From Yamagishiella unicocca (lineage: Eukaryota; Chlorophyta; Chlorophyceae; Chlamydomonadales; Volvocaceae), in NCBI GenBank assembly GCA_003116995.1, contig BDSL01000004.1:1860001-1924000 (forward strand): a stretch of 64,000 nt of DNA, written 5' to 3'. Under the pieces are notes generated by a model. The model was not told the DNA's origin. It was given only the letters and a program-made list of their open reading frames with translations, and did not search any database. The position numbers were made by a program, and so were the translations under genes. Of this stretch, positions 58,273 through 64,000 are shown piece by piece; the first letter of the stretch is position 1, and each line of letters opens with the position of its first letter.

Positions 58273-61200
58273 ATGTCGGCGACGGACCCAGCCGCTTCGG
58301 CGGAGGAGCGCAAAAAGAAGTCTCTGTACTACGAAAGCTGCACCAGCGCTTACAAGGACGATTTTGCAACCCTAGTCAAGTGCTTGGTGCGTCGCTGTTG
58401 ACGGCGGCGATGTACACTTACGCGATGACCGCCTTCAATCCACTCCCGACCTGACTCCTACCTATAACCCAGTTCATCCACTCTGATGGCTTTCGTTCTC
58501 AATTGCAGAGAGGCGACGTGGACAGCCCACACACGCGGGTACGCGATGAGCTCGGGCCAGCGGGCCGAACTAGGCGAGGCGGGCGGGCGGCCGCGCGCTC
58601 ATCCCCGCCTGGGCCTGCTCCCTGTTCCAGGGCGCTCCAAGAGAACCCCGCGAACACACATGAAACCCCACCGCCCTACCCTGCATATAATACATATGTT
58701 TGGGGACACGGAATTGGATTTACTAACATATATACACACGCGTCTGACATTCCACGTCGGCCGATCGTCTAGCCAACGCCCGTTTGGTCAGTCCGACAAA
58801 GTTTGCCACGCCGATTTGCACATATGTTTGCAGAATCCGTCCCACTTGACGTGTGGACAGCCCAAAGGCCATACCGGCCGGACCCGACCGGGCCCAACTC
58901 TTCCCCCTTCACCCACTCCCCCCTCTTACCACGACCTGATGCTGTGATGCACCCTTTCCCCAACGCCACCCCAGTAGTACCCTTACACCCACCAATCGCC
59001 TACACCAGCAGCAGACCCCTCCCTCGCCCCCATCATCCCCCTCTGGTTTTAGGGTTTTAGGGTTTTGCAGTGTCGACCCCTGGGCTTCCTCTCATACCCT
59101 CCTGCCCCATCGTCCCCCTTGACCCAAATCCCTGCTCCCAGCAAGAGGCGGGCTTCCTTCTGTGGCATCACGCCCTGGAAGGGAACGCCGTCACGGGCCT
59201 ATGCGCGGCGGGTCTTTTGGGCTCCTGCGTGGCTAACTTGTTCTCTGGAGAGTCGCAGCCCCCGGATAAGGCCTGCAGCGCCGGTGCGGATGGGGTGCGG
59301 CGGGCGGATAAGGGACTGGGGCTCGGAGGGAAGGCGCGAGGAAGAGGAAGAGGTCGCGCGAGCGGGCCCGACCTGCTCTTGGCCCGTGTGTCTACGTCAG
59401 CAAGGCGTAGTTTTATCCGCGCCGTCCTGCCGGCCTCTTAAATGTGGGAGATGCTCTTTCTTTTCATCGACACGTGTCATCTTCAAACTGGGCGCATCGT
59501 TGCCCTGACCGCCTGACCCTGATCTACATGAAAGGAGATACCCTTGCTAGCGCCTCCCAACCCCCGCCGACGCTCTTCCGCCCTCCCCCACCACGCTTGG
59601 CCCCACATTCCAGGCATCCTGCTTGCGCTAGCAGCCGACAACCAGGAGGTGGCGGAGCAGGTGGTGCGCGCCCGGGCGCCGACGGGGGAGACCTCCCTGC
59701 AGGTGCTCCACGGCCTCCTCACGGAGGATGCGGCCATGGCTCGCCACCACTGTTGCAGGCTGCTGCACCTGCTGGCGAAGCAGGTGGGGCCCCGCGGTGT
59801 GCGTAAGGGGGGGGGACGACGGCAATCAGTGCCCACGTCTGAAAAAAGAAGGAAGGATACATCCGCATTCGTGTATGTACGATGTATCCCCAGCCGGTGT
59901 GACAGGAACCCCACACCACCGGCACCTTGTGCTAAACCCAATCCTTGCGTTAAACCCACTCCTTGCGGTAAACCCTAAGTTACCTCGCTGACTCTGTTCG
60001 CCACGCCTGCCGAACGACACGGATAACAGCAGGCGGCAGCGAAAATGGAACCCTCTGGTGTGGTATCGTTGGACGAGGAAACCATTTTTTCACGTTTAGA
60101 CCTTTCACTCCAAGCATGTGGCAATGCGCCCGCCCGGCCCCCTGCTGCCGTACAGGTGCCCCAGCTGATGCTCCGGTCTATGGAGAACCATCTGCCCTAC
60201 CTGCCCGCCTACCTCGCCGTGTGGGGAGTCAGGGACCAGAGGGACGCTCCCGCAATCTCCGCCGTGGCGTGCTTGGTGTCGCTGCTGGTGCAGGAGGTGG
60301 GCTGGCGGGCGGTAGAGCGCCTTGCGGGCCTTGTGGAAGAGAAAGAGGAGCACGGGATTTAGGAGCGCAGGAGGGTTCGATTGCGTCGGTTTGGATCAGT
60401 CGGGTTGTTGGGTAAGGCACCAGGCACCATATCAACCACGAACCATTAACCACTAACCACTAACCGTTCAAACTTCCGGCCTCCACGCCGCCGGGCCCGC
60501 CGGGCGCAGCAACCCGACCTGGCGGCCCTGGTGGTCGGCGCGGGCGGTGTGGTCTCGCTGCTGGACGTCCTGCGCGCCCACAAGTCGGAGGCGGCCTGCA
60601 GCGCCGCCGCCGCCTGCCTGGCGAAGCTGCTGTCGGTGGAGGGCGCCGCGGAGCAGCTGATAGCCGAGGGTGAGGCGCGCCTAGCGACACCTGCACGGGG
60701 GTAAGGGAATGAAGGATGTAGCGAAGGCGCGGTCCTCGATCGATGCGGCGCGTACTGGGAAAACAGATGAACTGAACCGGACGGATATAAATAGTAAGGA
60801 GTTCTGAAACCGTAATACGCGTTTTGTTAAACAAAGGAAACGTCCGGACCAAAATTCCTTTTGTCTTGTATACAGCTACATGCCTCACCTGGCGGCCCCT
60901 GGTGGTGCCTGGGCGTCCTCCAGTGCCGCGCTCCGGTCGTTGCCGGTCCGCTGCGTACCGACCTCGCGCCAACCGCCACCGCAGGTCTTACTTCTCAGTA
61001 CTGACCCACGGGTCTCCTCCCATCCCCCCTCAGGTGGCATCCCCTTGCTGGTGGACGTCATGGGGCCGCCGCCGCGGGCGGCGCTGGAGAACCTGCCGGA
61101 CAACACCGACGACGAGGAGGAGGGGCAGGGCGAGGAGGAGGAAGAGGCTCCGGAACCACCCGCGGAGGCTCCGGAACCACCCGCCGAGGCGGCGCCGCCG

Positions 61201-64000
61201 AGGACTCCCGACCCTAACTCCGGCGAAAACAAGGACGCTGCGGACGAGGGGGGGAGAGAGGCGCCGCGGCTTTCAACCGCCGGGGGCGCGGCGGCCGACG
61301 CTGCTGAGATGTCTGCTGGAAGCCCGCGACGGCGTTCAGGGTGGGTTTACCGGGGACAGGCGCGTGGAGGAGGGTGCGCGTGACACGCCCGTACTTGCGT
61401 GCACCGGCGCCGTACATTTAGTTGCTGCCGTACCGTACGGCACTGTGCGGGAGGTGTGCGCAGTGCGCTGTCGGCGCCTGCTTGCCCCGGCGCCTCCCCG
61501 CTCCCCCTGCCTCTCGCTAACGCTAACCGCCCCCCACCCGCCACCCGCCGAAACGTCTGTTCTAAACTGGTTTTTTCACAACCACGGGTCTTCCTCGGAA
61601 CCCGCCACCCGCCATGCGCTCACCGCAGGGCGCTGCGGAGTCGGGCCTCCTCGGATTCCGTCTGCAGCAGCCCCGCCGGCAGCCCTAGCGGGGGGCTGCG
61701 CTCTCGTCCGACGGCGATCGGCAGCGGCACGGCCTCTGAGTAAGCAGCGGCGGGTGGAGAGGAAACCCAAGAGACAAGCAGCGGGCAGCGGGCGGGAGGA
61801 GAAGGAGTTGCGGGCGAGCAGCGGGCAGGGCGCCGCAGGGGGTAGAGGGGCGGGGGAGTCGAAGCGGTGTAGGGGTCGTAGGGGGGCTCAGGCTCTGGGC
61901 AGGGGTCAAGGGGCCGGCGGGGTTTGTTCAGGAAGCCGGCCACTGACCCGGGTGGGAGGGATGTGTTTTGCGCCGGCGATAATATCGCCGCTGTATCCTT
62001 CATGTGGGGGGGGGGACACGGGAGCAAGGCCCTACCAACGACTGGCGGGATCCGGTTCACCTCCATGCACGCTCACTGGCTTCCTGCCTACCCGCCTCGT
62101 CCCCTCCTGCCTACCCGCCTCGTCCCCTCCTGCCTACCCGCCTCGTCCCCTCCTGCCTACTCGCCTCGTCCCCTCCTGCCTACCCGCCTCGTCCCCTCCT
62201 GCCTACCCGCCTCGTCCCCTCCTGCCTACCCGCCCTCTTTGCCCGTACGCCTCCTGGGGCCGTTGTACCGGCCCGTGCAACTGTCGCCTTGCCCACCGCT
62301 GCCGCTGCTGCTGCCGCTGCCGCTACTGCTGCTACTGCCGCTGCCGCTGCTACTGCTACTGCCGTTGCCGCTCCTGCCGCTGCCGCTGCTGCCGCTGCCG
62401 CTGCCGCTGCTGCTACTGCCGCTGCTGCTACTGCCGCTGCAGGAGCTCCCGCTCCCTAGGCAGCCACGGCGGCGCCTCCCTCCACGTCCGGGTGGCGCTG
62501 CCCCTAGTCATACCCGGCATACACTCCCCCTCGGCGGCCGCGGTGTCCGGCGCCGCGTCACCACACTCCCGCGGGGGTCCCTCGGTGAGCTCACCACGAC
62601 ACGCGTACGGTACCACGTCACCGACCAGCACCCCCCCGCCATGGGCCATGTCACAAACAACATCCCAGGTTCGCCCTCGCCCGATGGCATGCGCCCGTCC
62701 AGCTAGCAGCCATGCATGTCGGTACTGAACGCGTCTCCGTGGCACGCTGCGGCCACGTTGCAATGCCCTTCGACCAGAGCTCGAGGCCGGACATGGCCGC
62801 CGCCGCCGCCAGCCCCAGAGGCAGGGCGATCCATAGCGCGAGCTCGGCGCCGCCGCTGCGGCCGCCCTCCGCTGCCAACCTAGGTGCCAATCGCTCCGCT
62901 CTACGTTGGATCATGATGCCCGGACTGGACGTGGCCTCGATGGCGGCGGCATGTCTCACGACGGTCATGCATGTACGGGGCGGCGGGGCGGCGGGGGGCT
63001 TCGAGGGAGACCCGTGGATGCCAGAAAAAACGGCGTCGGGAGGCTAGGGGGCAAGGGCAGGGGGAGGGTGTGAACAGGGCAGGGGCTTGGGTGCGTGTGA
63101 GTTTTAGTAGGGGAACCGGCTTCGTTTCTCACGGGATAAGTAGTTCCCGGGGGAGCGAGGGGAGGGCGGCGGCGCGTGTGTTTCGTGCCAGCAGCATCGA
63201 GGCGGTGAGCCCTCCCCTTCCGGCTTTGCTCCACGCCTCTCAGCGTGTGTTTTTAGCATTTGCTTGCTTCCCCTCGCTCCGGCGTGTGTCCCCCTCTCTC
63301 CCTGACCCCTGGCGCCCTCTCCTGGTGGCCGCCTCTGCCGCCCTCCCTGCAGCGCCCCGAGTGCCTGGCTGAGGCGGAGCGCCGGCTGGTGTCCCACCGC
63401 ACTATCGCGCAGTTGAGAGCCGCGATGCCCCCCGCAAAGAGCGAAGGTGGGTCTGGCTCAGCCCGCTTCATGAGACAGTGGACTGGTGGGCGCCGTACAC
63501 TGGGCGCTGAGGGGCCAGCAGGCTGAAGGCCCGCCATGTTGTCCCATTCGGCTGCTCTTCCTCCTCCTCGGATAAAAGCATCCGTTCCTTACATCCCAAA
63601 ATACGTGGCTTTCAAATCTCCTTACATGTGTTTTGCACCCCCCCCGTCGTCTTCAGGCACTGGCAAGAAGAGCAAGAAGAAAGGGCTGGGACTGACTCCG
63701 GAGCAGGTGGCGGGCCTGACTCGTGTGCTGGTGGGTGCAGATGGCTGGGCGCGGGAGGAAAACGGGCCAAAAAGCCCATAAGGTTCATCATGCTGACGTG
63801 GACTTGTCCTTTCATGGTGTACGGGTTACCGCCCCAACCCCTGCACCTTGAGCTTCGTCTGACTGCGTCGTGGCCGGGCTCGGCTTCCTTGTGTGCTCCA
63901 GGGATTGCTCAAGTTCCTGTCGCTCACCAACACCACCAGGTGGGTACGAGGTGGGAGCGGGGACGCAAAGAGAGGAAGAGGACGAGGGTTGTTCACGAGG
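58273..64000 (+). CDS. Armadillo/HEAT-like alpha-solenoid protein, 3' end off the right edge (partial)
   Basis: Twelve exons join in frame: 58273-58386, 58509-58538, 59142-59283, 59614-59783, 60156-60296, 60510-60669, 61034-61340, 61629-61739, 62780-62972, 63353-63446, 63657-63730 and 63902-63939. About 524 residues are visible. After a charged start (AEERKKKSLYYESC), exons 3-7 encode amphipathic helices with the look of ARM repeats, for example AALVVGAGGVVSLLDVL and ACLAKLL...AEQLIAEGGIPLLVDVM, the G-G-[IV]-x-x-L-[LV] turn typical of armadillo units. An acidic Pro/Glu stretch with a duplicated APEPPAE follows, then a Ser-rich region and a Lys-rich GKKSKKKG. A binding scaffold is likely; the partner is unknown. 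The acceptor at 62780 is the weakest junction. Confidence 0.72.
59045..59066 (+). repeat. Telomere-type TTTTAGGG motifs
   Basis: GGTTTTAGGGTTTTAGGG, two full TTTTAGGG-type units, in intron 2 of the armadillo-like gene. Confidence 0.7.
61001..61020 (-). repeat. Intronic dispersed repeat, copy 12 (short)
   Basis: GGAGGAGACCCGTGGGTCAG, antisense to the host gene, 13 nt before the acceptor at 61033. Confidence 0.5.
61549..61606 (-). repeat. Intronic dispersed repeat, copy 13
   Basis: GTTCCGAGGAAGACCCGTGG, then GAAAAAACCAGTTTAGAACA and GACGTTTCG; antisense to the host gene, ending 22 nt before the acceptor at 61628. Confidence 0.85.
62083..62233. repeat. 23 bp minisatellite, about 6.5 copies
   Basis: CCTGCCTACCCGCCTCGTCC-type units of 23 bp, nearly identical, in the 1 kb intron 8 of the armadillo-like gene. 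Confidence 0.92.
62298..62450. repeat. (CTGCCG/CTACTG)n simple repeat
   Basis: A long imperfect CTGCCG run follows the 23 bp minisatellite in the same intron. Confidence 0.85.
62997..63035 (+). repeat. Intronic dispersed repeat, copy 14
   Basis: CTTCGAGGGAGACCCGTGGA then TGCCAGAAAAAACGG, sense, 24 nt inside the donor at 62973. Confidence 0.85.

Noticed and set aside
62083..62233. Regularly spaced repeats that could suggest a CRISPR array
   Set aside because: The units are directly tandem without spacers and sit in a nuclear intron.

Overview
The window looks like nuclear DNA of a flagellated green alga of the Chlamydomonadales (Chlamydomonas/Volvox relatives). The evidence is the many short GT-AG introns, GC-rich exons full of Ala/Gln/Gly/Pro runs, a flagellar outer-arm dynein thioredoxin light chain, a Pro-rich cell-wall-type glycoprotein, two proteins with plastid-targeting N-termini, and short interstitial TTTTAGGG motifs (the Chlamydomonas-type telomere unit). 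The species cannot be named from the sequence alone. Gene models were built by hand: exons were accepted only when splice sites and reading phase joined without a break.

Left half (1-28.4 kb): a coiled-coil gene running off the left edge (minus); a small GLTSCR1/BICRA-domain gene (minus, 3352-3970); an intronless divergent Rab28-like GTPase (plus, 4615-5769); a ten-exon plastid Hsp33 redox chaperone (minus, 6532-10264); a RING-CH protein whose zinc finger is split by a 1.3 kb intron (plus, 12282-17134); a six-exon DUF1499 protein probably sent to the thylakoid lumen (minus, 18444-21448); and a secreted hydroxyproline-rich-type glycoprotein (minus, 23698-26343).

Middle (28.4-46.6 kb): a 13-exon coiled-coil gene (minus, about 37.2-46.6 kb) whose last seven exons and 3' flank lie in a 6,419 bp unit that is tandemly duplicated (28440-34858 and 34859-41277). 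The downstream copy is a fragment without the 5' exons. The copy joined to the 5' exons carries a one-base homopolymer deletion that changes its C-terminus.

Right (46.6-64 kb): a SNAPC4-like multi-Myb gene (minus, 47854-55436) shares a 278 bp divergent promoter region with the dynein light-chain gene (plus, 55715-57026). A gene for an alpha-helical, armadillo-like repeat protein (plus, from 58273) runs off the right edge.

The genes do not form a pathway; as usual in nuclear genomes they are independent units. The most unusual feature is a dispersed 40-80 bp repeat found about 14 times, only in introns of the three large genes and the duplicated fragment on the right. It lies in one orientation near splice donors and in the opposite orientation near splice acceptors, which resembles an introner-like family.
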